This document shows positions 12,330 through 23,379 of a DNA stretch of 64,000 bases, piece after piece (position 1 is the first letter of the stretch; the number at the start of each line of letters is the position of its first letter). The position numbers were made by a program, and so were the translations under genes. The stretch lies in contig CM064690.1 in NCBI GenBank assembly GCA_032717465.1, forward strand, positions 29,056,653-29,120,652, given 5' to 3'. The stretch is from Coenobita brevimanus (Eukaryota; Arthropoda; Malacostraca; Decapoda; Coenobitidae). Under the pieces are notes generated by a model. It had not been told where the DNA came from. It did not search any database and was given only the letters and a program-made list of their open reading frames with translations.

Positions 12330-12810
12330 CCACCCCATGAGAAGCGTAGGAGCCCGGGGCTAGGAAAATTGGTCCTGACATTTAAGATGAGAGTGACCAG
12401 CCTGACTCATCTCTGAGTGGCAATACGTGAGCAATAAACCCCAACCACCCCTTGGATATAAACCTGCACCGGCTCAGTCCGATTGGAACGCCTTAATTAC
12501 TCACTAAACCACCAAGCGTCATAATTTGGTTATATATATGGTTACCATCCTGCGTCGTAAATGGTTTCTTGGTGTACAGGAAACCATTTGGCATGTCACT
12601 CAGTGTAGACTCACACATAGGCAAAAGGAAGAGGAATGAATAAGGAAAGACAAGAGGGAGTGTTAAGTTACCCGCTGGCAGAAGGAAGAGGAAAGAATGA
12701 AGGAAAGAAAGAGAGAAGAGGCAGGAAGGAAAAGAATAAACAGCAGACACCCAAAGCAGCACTACATGGAGTGAGTGGTGGTGAGCACCCCCACCTACCA
12801 CAAACTGGTA
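12330..12810 (+). mobile_element. SINE-like dispersed repeat, copy 2 (longest)
   Basis: Longest copy of the family seen at 1912-2215 and 30,385-30,520. It contains GTGACCAGCCTGACTCATC, CGGCTCAGTCCGATTGG, GCCTTAATTACTCAC, ATGGTTACCATCC and the CCCCCACCTACCAC end, then a (TAA/TTA)n tail at 12,807-12,895. The order is conserved between copies, so it is a real repeat family. Its class is uncertain. Confidence 0.5.
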
Positions 12811-13249
12811 ATAATATTAATAATAATTATTATTATTATAATCATCACCATCATCATTATAATAATAGTAATAACATCATTAATAACAACAATTGTTAAA
12901 AATGTCATGGGATTGAAGGTGTTAGTGGCTGAAAGCAAAGAATAAGAAAAATAAAGAAAAAAGAAAAAATGCGATATATAAGGCAGGATTACTGCATAAT
13001 ACAGCCAGGTAGACCGGTTCTCAGTGAGGGTATAATGCAGTCTACCACACGCACCTGTACCCCATAACATGTTTCGCTACCAGCACCATTATTTATCATT
13101 TATATCTATACTCTTATTCGTGCACCATAACTTGGCCCAATTTTCCCTTTACAAACCTTTTTTTTATTCATTACATAGTCCAGCACACACACCTGTACCC
13201 CATAGCACTTTAACTAACAAACATCTTTATTTATTCTCTCCAAGATGAG

Positions 13250-13400
13250 TACGTTTTCACCTCTGGATTACTCAAAAACTAAAAGAGAGATTTGGATCAA
13301 ATTTGGTGGGTACATAGCCCATGTCCCAGGGCACAATCGATTAACTTTTGGGGCCGCTCCGGATCGTATTACAGATTCTGGATCCGGAAAACACATTTTG
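13250..13400 (+). mobile_element. Foldback family M3, partial copy
   Basis: Contains GATTTGGATCAAATTTGGTG and the downstream GATTAACTTTTGGGG and CTGGATCCGG words, resembling 14.2 kb and 59.1-59.7 kb. Elements of this look are widespread in invertebrate genomes (recollection, not checked). Confidence 0.5.
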
Positions 13401-13569
13401 CGAAACGCTAATCACTGGTGAGAAAACCTAACCCATTATGAAGAGTGGTTTGGAAATTACATTGCCCTTGTCGGAGAGATTCGCTGTACTGAGTGACCCT
13501 CTAGTTCGTTCATCTTAACTTGCCCAGATTATCGTTGTTTCGCAGACAGATCGGTTTTTATTATGCAGT

Positions 13570-13572
13570 CCA

Positions 13573-13633
<61 letters not shown>
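13570..13633. repeat. (AC)n microsatellite
   Basis: AC run of about 60 bases, followed by M1-like and M2-like words at 13,700-13,810. Confidence 0.95.
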
Positions 13634-13634
<1 letters not shown>

Positions 13635-13854
13635 TAAAACCTTCACTTTCAGCACCTCTATTAAGTGAATCATGTGTAATTACCCTCAAATATAGCTCAT
13701 TCTCCTTAAATTGACCCAGATTTTCATGTCCAGACAGATCGGTTACTATAATGCAGTCTTCGAAATATCTTAACTCTTCTTCCTTAGCGATTTATTTTGC
13801 TCATTACACCGAAATATAAAGGGTCCATAAAACAGCGATCTACTAAAATCTCAC

Positions 13855-13940
13855 CTGGCGGTATTTTGTGTTGCAAGGATGGCTCAGTCTGCTGGTGTGG
13901 GCGAAGGTGTGGCAGTGAGAGCAGGAAATAAATGATGCAG
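13855..13940 (+). repeat. Dispersed repeat R-CTC, copy 2
   Basis: Same order as 5,020-5,110: CTGGCGGT, TTGTGTT, GGCTCAGTCTGCTGGTGTGG, GAGTAGG-type words and AATGATGC. Confidence 0.6.
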
Positions 13941-14159
13941 GCTTGACACTGATAACTTGACTGAACCGTTCCCGCAACACATTTAAGCGTCCGATCTATT
14001 GGAAGTGGAGTATATGGCTTACCGTATACTCTTGCAGGTTATAGATGTAAACCGCATCCATAGTGCAGTATACCGATATTAATAACATACGCTATAAGGT
14101 AAAGTTAAGGTGTAATAAGTAAATTAAATCGCTTAGGAAGAGGTGCTACGAAGCCTCCT

Positions 14160-14385
14160 AATTACCTCCGCCAGAGACGTTTGAAGGAGGTTGTGTGTTT
14201 ACCTGTGTTTGTGTACAGGGTATCTCAAAAACTTATCGGATTTCAATGATATCTGGTGGTTAGGTTGGCTGTGGGTCAAGGATGAGATGATTAGATTATG
14301 AGGTGGATCAAATTCCGGATGCAGGAATAAATCGTATATTATATTGGCGATGGCGGAGGTATGTGGTCTCTGAGATTGTGTAACA
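14160..14385 (+). mobile_element. Foldback family M3, good copy
   Basis: Begins CTCCGCCAGAGACGTTTGAA then GGAGGTTGTGTG, continues through ATCTCAAAAACTTATCGG, TTTCAATGATATCTGGTGG and GGGTCAAGGATGAGATGATT, and ends GGCGGAGGTATGTGGTCTCT. The ends are inverse (CTCCGCC / GGCGGAGG). Confidence 0.6.
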
Positions 14386-14457
14386 GGGCAGACGACGATC
14401 GTAGAATGGGCTAAAGGAGACGGTAAAAGTATCTGTCTCTTAAGAACGAAATTCCCT

Positions 14458-14570
14458 CTATATTTATCTGTAGCTAGACGCCATAATCCCGTAAAGGGTG
14501 GCCACAAACAAATAGCATCCATGTTACCCTGTCCCCTGCCACTTTGCCCTGTCCTCCACTTTGCAGTAGT
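14458..14570 (-). mobile_element. LINE-A 3' end
   Basis: TCTGTAGCTAGACGCCATAA then CCCGTAAAGGGTGGCCAC on the plus strand. The minus strand reads as the C-terminal WPPFTGLW-type tail. Truncated. Confidence 0.6.
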
Positions 14571-15073
14571 AAATAATAAACTTAGTTGTAGTAGGCTGAG
14601 GTATGCGTTCTCTGAGTGTTTTCTAATACTTCTATAATGTTGGCCTAAATAACATACTCCAAATGCAATGCCCCAGCGAGAAGGCTATGTAGGTTAGCGG
14701 ATAGATGCTGGGCTGAGATAGGCTATATTAGGCTGGGATATATTTTGTGTACCTCTGTTGCTACCTTAACCCAAATTACGTAAAACATGTAGGTTACGCT
14801 ATGATAAAGTATGTTAGCGGATGGATGCTGGGCTAAGAGATGCTATATTAGGCTAGCTTGTATTATTTTTTCACCTCTGATGCTACCTTAACCCAAATAA
14901 CGTATCGTAATGCATTTAGGTTACGGTACGGCACCTGTGTTATTTTGTAAGGTGCACTGGTGTGTGTTAGTGTACGGTATGCTGCTGTTATAGTTTTTTT
15001 TTTGTTTTTTTCGGTATGGTAGACCAGGGTAGGTTAGGTTAGGTTATGAAAAGTGGGTTGAATTATATCAGGA

Positions 15074-15076
<3 letters not shown>

Positions 15077-15124
<48 letters not shown>
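15077..15124. repeat. (GT)n microsatellite
   Basis: GT run of about 45 bases, preceded by AGGTTAGGTTAGGTTA (pentamer TTAGG words) at 15,030-15,046. Confidence 0.95.
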
Positions 15125-15127
<3 letters not shown>

Positions 15128-15329
15128 AAACATGCTATGGCACATGGCGTCAAATCAAGGTAAGAGAAAAGCGAATGAAACAGGCAAACAGGACACACAC
15201 ACGGATTTAGGCGCTTTAGATTGAGCCCCCCCCCCCTCTCTCTCATTCACGTTCTGTGTTCATTTTAACTTGATCTAAAGCTGCCATCTTTCTGTATCCA
15301 ATGCTGATTTACAACAGCATATGAACACT

Positions 15330-15385
15330 AGAATATGATGCTAGTCACGAGGAAGTGCTATGGATAGGATGTAGCTAGAGGATGT
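15330..15385. mobile_element. M1 fragment
   Basis: GAATATGATGCTAGTCACGA then GGAAGTGCTATGGATAGGAT: the conserved interior of family M1 without ends. Confidence 0.6.
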
Positions 15386-15652
15386 AGAAGCTAAGGTAAA
15401 GTGAGATTTGAAGTGAGACGAGGTGAGATGAGGTTAAATATGAAGAGATTAGGCTAGGTAAGGTGAAACGAGGTGAGGTTTTAAAGCCACGTAATTACCG
15501 GTCATATAAGAACATACCGGGATAATATTACTCGCTTTGTTTTCATCTAAGGGCAATTTTATGCCAAGTTACAGGGAAAAAGGTATAGCAGGAAAGAGAA
15601 GATACAGTGGACGGCAGGTGTGGAGAATAAAACACTGCGACCTTGTGCTGAA

Positions 15653-15655
<3 letters not shown>

Positions 15656-15710
<55 letters not shown>
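15656..15710. repeat. (GT)n microsatellite
   Basis: GT run of about 52 bases. Confidence 0.95.
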
Positions 15711-15713
<3 letters not shown>

Positions 15714-16029
15714 CAACATCATATGAACACGTGATGATAAATATGTTGTGAAAACTCGCAAAACTCGACAAATGTTTTAAGGTTAGCCGGAAACACCAGG
15801 TCAGGTGTAAAGTCCCACCCAGGTGAGGGTTAATCTGACCCACGTGGTCAGGTTAGGTACTCCACCCAGGAATTAGTCGCTTGGCAACTCTCTTGAGGAC
15901 GTCGGTTCCACTGTATATTATATACTGCCTTCTTGCCTCTTTACACATATTCACCCTCAAGATAAAGATGTCTTGAAATACAGACCAAAGCTTGGTGCCC
16001 CTCTGCCTTTTATTTCCCTGCGAGTTTCA

Positions 16030-16136
<107 letters not shown>

Positions 16137-16664
16137 CTAATAAAGTGCAGTTTTACCAATAAGCACAGTGTTATAGGTTCCTTTATTTCCAGTACAGTGT
16201 ACATTGTATATACCGGCATATTTCAGTGTTGTGTAACTCGCAGGAAAATAAGTGTAGATGACCAACAAACTTTCGACTGTATTTTAAGACATCTTCAGTG
16301 TGTGTGTGTGTGTGTGTGTGTGTAGGAAGCCTTGTAAGGTGTGCGTTTGTAGTGCGTAAGTGCACATGCGTACGCGCATGCATTAATGATGCCAAGGACA
16401 ATACAGTTTGTTTAAAGGTAGGCGTGGTATGATGTAACTTCAGTATTTCAGACCTGAGAGAATATGCAATACTGTGTATGTACGTATGTGTGTGAAGTGC
16501 ACATCTGTAGGCGCGCATGTACGGGTGTGAGATATTACTCAACGAGGCTAGATAACGTTAGGTCATACATGTGTAAGAATTTCAGGGTCGTGTGTACGTA
16601 CATGCAGCTGAGTGTGTATGTGTATGTGTGTGCGCGTATGTGTTGCAGTGTAAGCTTTACCTAC

Positions 16665-16814
16665 CTCGTCTCCCCACTTGAGACAGTCCCCTTGCCTGCC
16701 CTTCAGCTGGTGGTACTGGTTTATGAACTGTTCGACGCCGTGGTGCCGTACATGGTCTGCGTACTGTTTGGTCTGTGGCCAGGTGAGCGGTGTGCCTTCG
16801 GAGAGCAGCCCCAT
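16665..16814 (-). CDS. Gclc: Glutamate-cysteine ligase catalytic subunit, first coding exon
   Basis: The enzyme makes gamma-glutamylcysteine from glutamate and cysteine, the rate-limiting ATP-dependent step of glutathione synthesis in the cytosol. The exon encodes 50 residues starting [10 protein letters not shown], then [16 protein letters not shown] and ending LKWGDE. This matches the N-terminus of animal GCLC (MGLL..G.PL.W..TK..ADHVR.HG..QF...Y...K.R..D.LKWGDEVEY), with the ATG at the family start. At the 3' end the sequence GAG|GTAGGT gives a donor at 16,664. A second possible donor 4 bases on (GTAG|GTAAAG) would add Val and one base of a Glu codon, as the family's VEY predicts. Catalytic residues lie in later exons. 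I see none between 1 and 16,660, so intron 1 either spans more than 16 kb or hides small exons. Confidence 0.9.
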
Positions 16815-16950
16815 TCCGCGAAATGTCCACACCTGACTCGGGAACAACACACACTGCGCTACGCGGCTACGGACTGCCCGACTGAGTGTATGAGATGGGA
16901 GCCGAGTAGTGTTGCCATGTGCAGATATGTAAATATAGCGATCCTCGCTC
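16815..16950 (-). promoter_or_regulatory. 5' flank of Gclc
   Basis: Reading on the minus strand, TATATTTA (plus 16,930-16,937) and an arthropod-type initiator TCAGT (plus 16,881-16,885) lie upstream of the ATG, but their spacing of about 50 bases is too long for a standard TATA-Inr pair. TGACTCGGG at plus 16,834-16,842 resembles, with two mismatches, the antioxidant response element known for vertebrate GCLC. All suggestive only. Confidence 0.3.
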
Positions 16951-16979
16951 TAAAGAAATTGCTAGAGTGCCGCTAAGTA

Positions 16980-18380
16980 CTCAATCATACTGAATTTTCC
17001 AAGACAAGGTGACAGCATTTCTAGACTAACGCTGTTACTTCGAAATATGTCTTAAATAGTTTCCTTCCTCATCCAGATTCAGACTTGCTCAGAAGCGATG
17101 AGAATGTTGCTAAGGTCTAAAAATTCAGAATTGTCATGATATAGTCCTAAAACATCTAGGGTATCACTAAAAATTGTCAAACTCTCAATAATATTACTTC
17201 GCCGAGCACTAAAAATGGCTTCTCAAGACCTCAGGATGTAACGAAGATAGTTCAATTGGCACCCCTGTAGTAGTGTATATCTTTGGGTGCCGGGGAGGTG
17301 CCAGCTGCCTCAAGTCGCTATGAAGACACCCAAATCCTCACTTTAAACCGCATTTATCCCAATTACTGCCTTATGCTAACTAATACTATAATTTTTACCT
17401 GCAGTTCTATAATCATCCTCAGGTAAATAAGGAAGATATTGAGGAAAACATTGGCAGGGATAGTAGGAAAAAATCATTGGTTGTCTGCTGATTTGCCAAC
17501 AACAGCAGATCGCTCGAAATTAATCTCGCTGTAATTTATTCCACGTTGCGTTGTTAGGAGAGTAAATGAGTCCACCAATAACGCTGACTCCGTTATCGAC
17601 CCCCGTCCCCTCACGTGATAAATGACGGGTGAAATAAAGGATACAGGGTGGGTAAAAATGCCAACGCACGTGCATGGGGGAGTGTTGTCGTCGGTTCCGC
17701 ATCTTGCATTGATTTTTAGCCATCTACCGCCATAGAAAACTTTTGCCTCTCTCCTTAACTATTATAATCGAGGTCGTTGAGGCTCCATGGCTTGTCTCTC
17801 CACCTTTTCGGACCCTGTGTGTGTGTGTGTGTGTGTGTGTTTCCTCCTTCACACGATATCAGTCAACTTGGGGAGAGAAATGAGTCATGTAGTCCAAGGA
17901 CCTTCTCTAACCCTTTCATCCCAAGTATGTTTGTTTATGATTCATATGTGTGATGTGGAGGCTATTATGGTGCCCCTGTTAAGTGGATGGAGAGATGCAA
18001 ATGCGACGTCCATCCGGGAACTAAACCTCCACACTTTTCCCTGCGCTTAGGTGTGGTGAGGCGCTGTCCATCACAAGGAAGTATTAATTCTCTGCACGGG
18101 ACGGCAATGCAGGGGCGGTTGCTTCTCTGCGTTTGATAGCTCTTAACAACACCTTCTGATTATTGAGCCTGGGGAGGGGGGATCAGGCTGCCGCGGGGTT
18201 ATTAGACACTGTATGGTACCCGTGGCCATCCTTGCATATGCTTCCTCCAGAATTAATTACACGGGGATGTCAAGACTTTAGCGAACAGTACATCACCTGA
18301 TTCAAGGGGTTAACCTGAATAAAATAATGTGGCTTGAACGAGATTATAATTAAGGGTTTGGTGCAATGGAGGGATCTAGT
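16980..18380. other. No gene seen
   Basis: Mixed-composition sequence without clear repeats except a short (GT)n at 17,816-17,840. Open frames here show no family resemblance or splice support. It may contain an upstream non-coding exon or regulatory DNA of Gclc. Confidence 0.4.
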
Positions 18381-18382
18381 GC

Positions 18383-18658
18383 CAGTGTGCCTTCCGTGAC
18401 GCAATTGGCCCACACACACGTCAGACTGAAAGTGAGGATGATTCTGAAGAACTGAACACTGCAGTTGAAGTAACAGGAAGTATAAATAGTAACCGAGGCA
18501 AGAAACGGATTGTTGTGATGAAAGTGAACAAGAAAAAGGTTAAATTTCAGACTGACTCAGGCGCAACACGTTATATCTCTGAAGGAAATGCTAAGAATTT
18601 TCAAGAAAGTAAAGGTGCGAGACCGACCAAAGACTACAGTAAAGGAAATGTACAGTAA
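18383..18658 (+). pseudogene. LTR-retroelement gag-pol remnant (zinc knuckle to aspartic protease)
   Basis: One open stretch of 91 codons, bounded by TAG at 18,377 and TAA at 18,656, ends the fragment. It starts with QCAFRDAIGPHTRQ, which resembles a decayed CCHC zinc-knuckle linker of Gypsy-type elements (C-x-FRDA ... C-x2-C-x-K-x-GH), with cysteines lost. It goes on through an acidic spacer to VVMKVNKKKVKFQTDSGAT, where DSGAT at the end of a beta-strand pattern is the aspartic-protease active-site motif. Reverse transcriptase and integrase are not seen. A dead fragment. Confidence 0.65.
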
Positions 18659-18865
18659 TGATCAGGTGTATTGGTTGTACAGAACTAAGATGCAAGAGGA
18701 AGAATAAGAAGGAAGAGAAAGACTAAGGAGTACACAGAGAGGGAAGCACAGACACATCCAGTCTCTGTTTACTTAATCTTGTCAGTAATATAAGGGTTAC
18801 TCATCAATACACCATAACTTGGAGAAGAAGCTGTGTAATGTATTCAAACTGAGACGAAAAGCTCC

Positions 18866-18896
<31 letters not shown>

Positions 18897-19060
18897 CATA
18901 AATCCTGGTGTAATTGATTAAACTTTTTAGTAGACCTCTTTGGTGCTAGTCACGAAGAAGTGCTGTGGTGTGTGGAGCCACTAATCTACGGGAAATAAGC
19001 CGCAAAAGGACGAAAATCTGGGCCAAGTTAAGATGAAAGAACTAGATTGCAGACCTGCTG
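18866..19060. mobile_element. (GA)n tract followed by M1 fragment
   Basis: (GA)n at 18,867-18,892, then TGGTGCTAGTCACGAAGAAG, ATAAGCCGCAAAAGGACGAA and GGGCCAAGTTAAGATGAAAG, the right half of family M1. Confidence 0.65.
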
Positions 19061-19164
19061 GATTTGCTTAGTTTATTTTCCTTTCTTTCTTTCTTTCCTC
19101 CTCCTCCTCCTCCTCCTTCTCCTCCCAAGCAGTTTACAGTTCAGTGCCAATCCTTCATTTCTTA

Positions 19165-19375
19165 ACCAAATCTAATACAACCTAACCTAACGTAGCCTAC
19201 CCAACTCTACCCTACCCCACCCTACCCTACCCTACCCTACCCTACCCTACCCTACCTTACCCTACCCTACCCTACCCTACCCTACCCTACCCTACCTTAC
19301 CCTACCCTACCCTACCCTACCCAACCCTACCCTACCCTACCCTTCCCTTCCCTTCCCTTCCCTTCCCTTCCCTCT
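19165..19375. repeat. Pentamer array: CCTAA to CCTAC to CCCTT
   Basis: Begins with AACCTAACCTAACG, changes to about 120 bp of (CCCTA)n with rare CCTTA variants, and ends with (CCCTT)n at 19,341-19,372. The first words match the arthropod telomere unit (TTAGG read on the other strand); the rest is a one-base drift from it. Confidence 0.85.
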
Positions 19376-19801
19376 CCTCCCCCTCTCTCACCCTTAACTG
19401 GCCTGGTATGAGTATTGCACATAACACCAAAATCCGTCCTGAGTATGAAGAGAAAAAATAATGTTCTCTGATAAATGGATGAAACTCGGGAAATCCACAA
19501 GCAGTTAACCCCCCATTATACGTCATTATGATTCTCGTAAATCGTAATTAATTTAATGGGGCTCGTGTGTACCCGACGCCTGGTGGTTCATTGGGCTGAG
19601 GTGACTGTTTTTGCTGAGTTTGCGAGGCTAAATTTTGACCTACGCCTATAACCTTGATTTTCTACCTACTTTGTTCTTAAAATACTAGGTTGACCTCTTG
19701 GCTAACCCTCAACCCGTACACCGAGTTTGGTTAAAATCGGATGAGAAGTTTATGAGTCAGAATGTGACCTCAGGAATAAGGGACAAAAGGGAGGCAGCCA
19801 G

Positions 19802-20054
19802 AAGTCGAGCAGGCTATGTCACCATGGCCGACGCGTGGAATCATGTTGGAGCATTTATAAGCCACACACACACACACACACACACAAGTCGAGCAGGCTA
19901 TGTCACCATGGCGATGCGTGGAATCATGTTGGAGCATTTATAAGCCACACACACACACACACACACATACTGTACATACAAACGAAACACACACACACAT
20001 ACATATACATACATACATACATTCATACAAACGAAACACACACACACACACATA

Positions 20055-20114
<60 letters not shown>

Positions 20115-20182
20115 TACATACTGTACATACAAACGAAACACACACATACGTATACATACATACATACATTCATTCAAACGGA

Positions 20183-20222
<40 letters not shown>
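19802..20222. repeat. Duplicated 63-bp unit plus compound (AC)n
   Basis: AGTCGAGCAGGCTATGTCAC ... GGAGCATTTATAAGCC occurs twice (from 19,802 and from 19,888), each followed by AC runs. A second composite follows: TACAAACGAAACACAC with ATACATACATAC blocks repeated three to four times. Confidence 0.85.
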
Positions 20223-20384
20223 CTAACAAAACAATCCACTGTCTCACCAGTCCTAGGGTTGGTGTTAATGACCAGTGAATTATTACACCACGACACCAAA
20301 GAAAAGCTTGCAATGTTTACCCACCAGAAAGTCGTACAGTGAATAGATAAACAGCGTCACTACACCGAGCTGTATTTGACTGCA

Positions 20385-20505
20385 TTTTCTATCTATCTAT
20401 TGCCAGACACCTTCATTCCGTAAGGGGTGGCCACAAACAAATCGCCTCCATGTCGCCCTGTCCCCCGCCATTTCATTGTCCTGCTCCCAGCTCACACGAT
20501 ATTAT
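20385..20505 (-). mobile_element. LINE-A 3' end
   Basis: Plus strand TCTATCTATTGCCAGACACC then TTCCGTAAGGGGTGGCCAC and ATCGCCTCCATGTCGCCCTG. 5'-truncated copy. Confidence 0.65.
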
Positions 20506-20673
20506 TTTAGAGGGGCGACTGCAGTTTAATATAGCCTTTTTCGACCTCCTCGCTAGTCGGAAAGCAAGCGTTTGAAGACAGCAAGAGTTGGAGATCCAAT
20601 ACGCTACCTGAATCCAAAGTTTAGGAAGTATGAAGGCCATTTTCCTTTTATTGTGACGTTGGGAAAAAGTTGC

Positions 20674-20677
<4 letters not shown>

Positions 20678-20716
<39 letters not shown>
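20678..20716. repeat. (GT)n microsatellite
   Basis: GT run of about 38 bases. Confidence 0.95.
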
Positions 20717-20717
<1 letters not shown>

Positions 20718-20864
20718 AGCTGAGGAAATGGTGTAATGAGGACTACCAAGAATGCATACCGTCTTCACCCCGATTACGTGTGTTTATATATATTTATTTG
20801 TTTGTTTATTTTTGCTCCCCTTTCCGATTTTATCAAACTTTAGGACAGACTTTTAAAACTATAA

Positions 20865-21010
20865 TCATTTCACTTTAACTTGGCCCAGGTTTTCGTCCTT
20901 TTGCGGCTTGTTTCACGTAGCTCAGTGGCTGGATAAGACGGTGCTACAGTTCTGTATCCTCGCCATAGCACTTCTTCGTGACTGGCATCATATTGTGGTG
21001 TTAAAATATT
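20865..21010. mobile_element. M1 fragment
   Basis: CACTTTAACTTGGCCCAGGT, TTTTGCGGCTTGTTTCACGT, and CACTTCTTCGTGACTGGCAT in family order. The right terminus is missing. Confidence 0.65.
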
Positions 21011-21037
21011 AGAACATTGATCCCTTCAGCCAAAGGA

Positions 21038-21041
<4 letters not shown>

Positions 21042-21096
<55 letters not shown>

Positions 21097-21780
21097 TGAC
21101 GTTTACAGACCTTAACTTGGCCCAGAATTGTATCCTTTTGTAAATAAATATCTAAAATATAAAATAATTATGTGGAAAATAAATCAGTAAGAAACAGGAA
21201 CTACGAAATATCCGAACGCCACTTGGAATAGATGCAAAAGTAGGTAAAGGAGAAGAGGCAAGGGAGAAGAGATGAAGCGTTTCTGCCTTCTCTCTGCTAT
21301 CTGGCTGGGCACTGTTATCTTCGCTCATCTACTTTAGGCTGATAAGATAGGAGTGACAGCGACCTTAGATTTTTTTTATATATTTTCTTGTATTATTATT
21401 ATTTTTATTATTATTATTATTATTATCATCCTTTTTGTTGTTATTGTTATTATTTTTTTCTAGGGCAGGATGGGAGAGTGACAAGACGTGCGTAGGATTT
21501 AGCGAATTAGTGAAATATTAGGGAGTGATTTATAGTTTCGCGGATGAGTTAGAGTTATCGATAAAAATATAGTCTGGAAATAATAATAATAATAAATAAT
21601 AATAATAATAATAATAATAAAGACAATACTGCTTCTGCTTCTACTATTACTACTACTACTACTACTACTACTACTGCGACTACTACTACTTATGATAATA
21701 TTAATATTGAAATTCTGTCACCATAAAAGCCTTTCATTGTAGGCTTTATCTTTGCTCAGTTTTGCCGTCAACTTGTCATG

Positions 21781-21843
<63 letters not shown>

Positions 21844-21958
21844 TCTAAGCCTTATCAGACGACCCGGTGACACTGCACTTCCAGATAAAGGAAATACAAG
21901 GAGAGGCTGCATAACGAACCGGTATAGAAAGCTTCGTTGCACATGCTCCTCAGCGAAT

Positions 21959-22010
<52 letters not shown>
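21042..22010. repeat. (CT)n tracts and triplet tracts
   Basis: (CT)n at 21,043-21,094, 21,784-21,840 and 21,961-22,009; (ATT/TTA)n near 21,395-21,425; (TAA)n near 21,580-21,620; (ACT)n at 21,645-21,675. Confidence 0.9.
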
Positions 22011-22012
<2 letters not shown>

Positions 22013-22308
22013 ATTCCCTTCCCTGCCACCCCTTCCTCACCGATTTATTTTTCACTTCTAAATAGCCTACTCCTCACTATTTTCCTGTAGGTCTTGTCTG
22101 GGTATTTTCCACATTGCGTAGGAAACATAGAAGGGGAAATTAGTGCGACATGTAGATTTTTTACTAGTCACGAAGAAGTGCAAGTGCTATTCTATCAAGT
22201 CATCACACATTTCCTCTCTTAAGATTTGTTTGTTTGTTGATAAGCTGGAGATTTTTTTGTTTTTCCTACTTGTTATCTTGATTCTGTCATTAGTTCATTA
22301 GTATTTTT

Positions 22309-22311
<3 letters not shown>

Positions 22312-22378
<67 letters not shown>

Positions 22379-22409
22379 AGGGTCGCTAATGGATACTGCA
22401 ACGATGAGT

Positions 22410-22476
<67 letters not shown>
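22312..22476. repeat. (GT)n pair with inverted spacer unit
   Basis: Two GT runs separated by GAGGGTCGCTAATGGATACT then GCAACGAT. This is the reverse complement of the 11.3-11.5 kb spacer. Confidence 0.9.
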
Positions 22477-22489
22477 ATAATGATAAAGC

Positions 22490-23025
22490 TGTATACCGTC
22501 CCCTCCCCTCCCTTTCTTCCTCCCCCCTTTCCTCTATATCTTCCTGCCTCCCCCTTCCTTCCTCCCTTCCGTCCCTCCGTTTTTCCTCTCCCTTTCCTTC
22601 CTCCCTCTACCCCTTCCTTCCTTTCCCCCCTCCCCATCCTTCCTCCCTCTACCCCTTCCTTCCTTTCATCGTACCTTATTTCTCTTCCATCTTTGCTTCC
22701 CTCCTCCCCCTTTCCTTCCTCCCTTTCCCCCTCCTTCCTCTCTTTCTCCTTATATTCTTCCTTCCTACTCTGTTTCCTCCCTCACCCTTACGTCCTTCTC
22801 TTCCTCCCTTCTTCCTTCGTCTTTTCCTACCCATCCCTTCCCTCCTCCCTTTCCTCCTCCATGGCTTCATCCTTTCTTCTTTTCTTTCCTACATTCCTTC
22901 TTTCCTTAATCCCTTCCCTCTTCCGTAATCCCTGTCCTTCCTTCCTTCTCTCTCTCCCATTCCTCTTCCCTTTCCCTCCTTTCCTTTCTTCTCCTTTGCC
23001 CTTCATTATTCTCTTCCTCCCTGCC
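22490..23025. repeat. Pyrimidine island (CCTT-rich), about 530 bp
   Basis: Almost pure C/T on the plus strand with CTTCCTCCCT-type words. Such strand-asymmetric tracts can form triplex DNA. Long apparent ORFs on both strands follow from composition. Confidence 0.9.
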
Positions 23026-23079
23026 ATGATTATTAGGTCTGCGTGGTTCCGTCAGTACGCCAGTCCGTCTGCAGTTTCG

Positions 23080-23378
23080 TGTCCGCTCTGTAACTTCCAC
23101 ATGCATGGACCGACTTTGATATAACTTCACACAATTGTTCCCCATACCATGACGGTGTGTCGCGCGCAACAACCAGCCACCTGCTCCCAAGGTCAAGGTC
23201 ACACTTGGGGCTCAAACAAGGTCGGGTGGTGTCATACTTGTAATACCTACGTTCGTGTCCGCCCAGTAACTTTCACATGCATGGACAGATTTTGATGTAA
23301 CTTCACACAGTGTTTCCCCATATCATAACGGTGTGTCGCGCGGAACAGCCAGCCATCTACTGCCAAGGTAGAGGGAGG
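23080..23378 (+). repeat. Tandem pair of a 115-bp dispersed repeat
   Basis: CACATGCATGGACCGACTTT ... CACGGTGTGTCGCGCG-like unit at 23,085-23,205 and again at 23,260-23,375 (ACATGCATGGACAGATTTTG; GGTGTGTCGCGCGGAACA). The two copies differ by roughly one base in seven by eye. Confidence 0.7.
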
Positions 23379-23379
23379 A

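Noticed and set aside
16464..16976. 170-residue plus-strand frame
   Set aside because: It is the antisense shadow of the Gclc exon, whose minus frame matches the family.
22408..23124. 238-residue plus-strand frame rich in Pro, Ser, Phe, Leu
   Set aside because: It follows from the pyrimidine tract and a (GT)n run.
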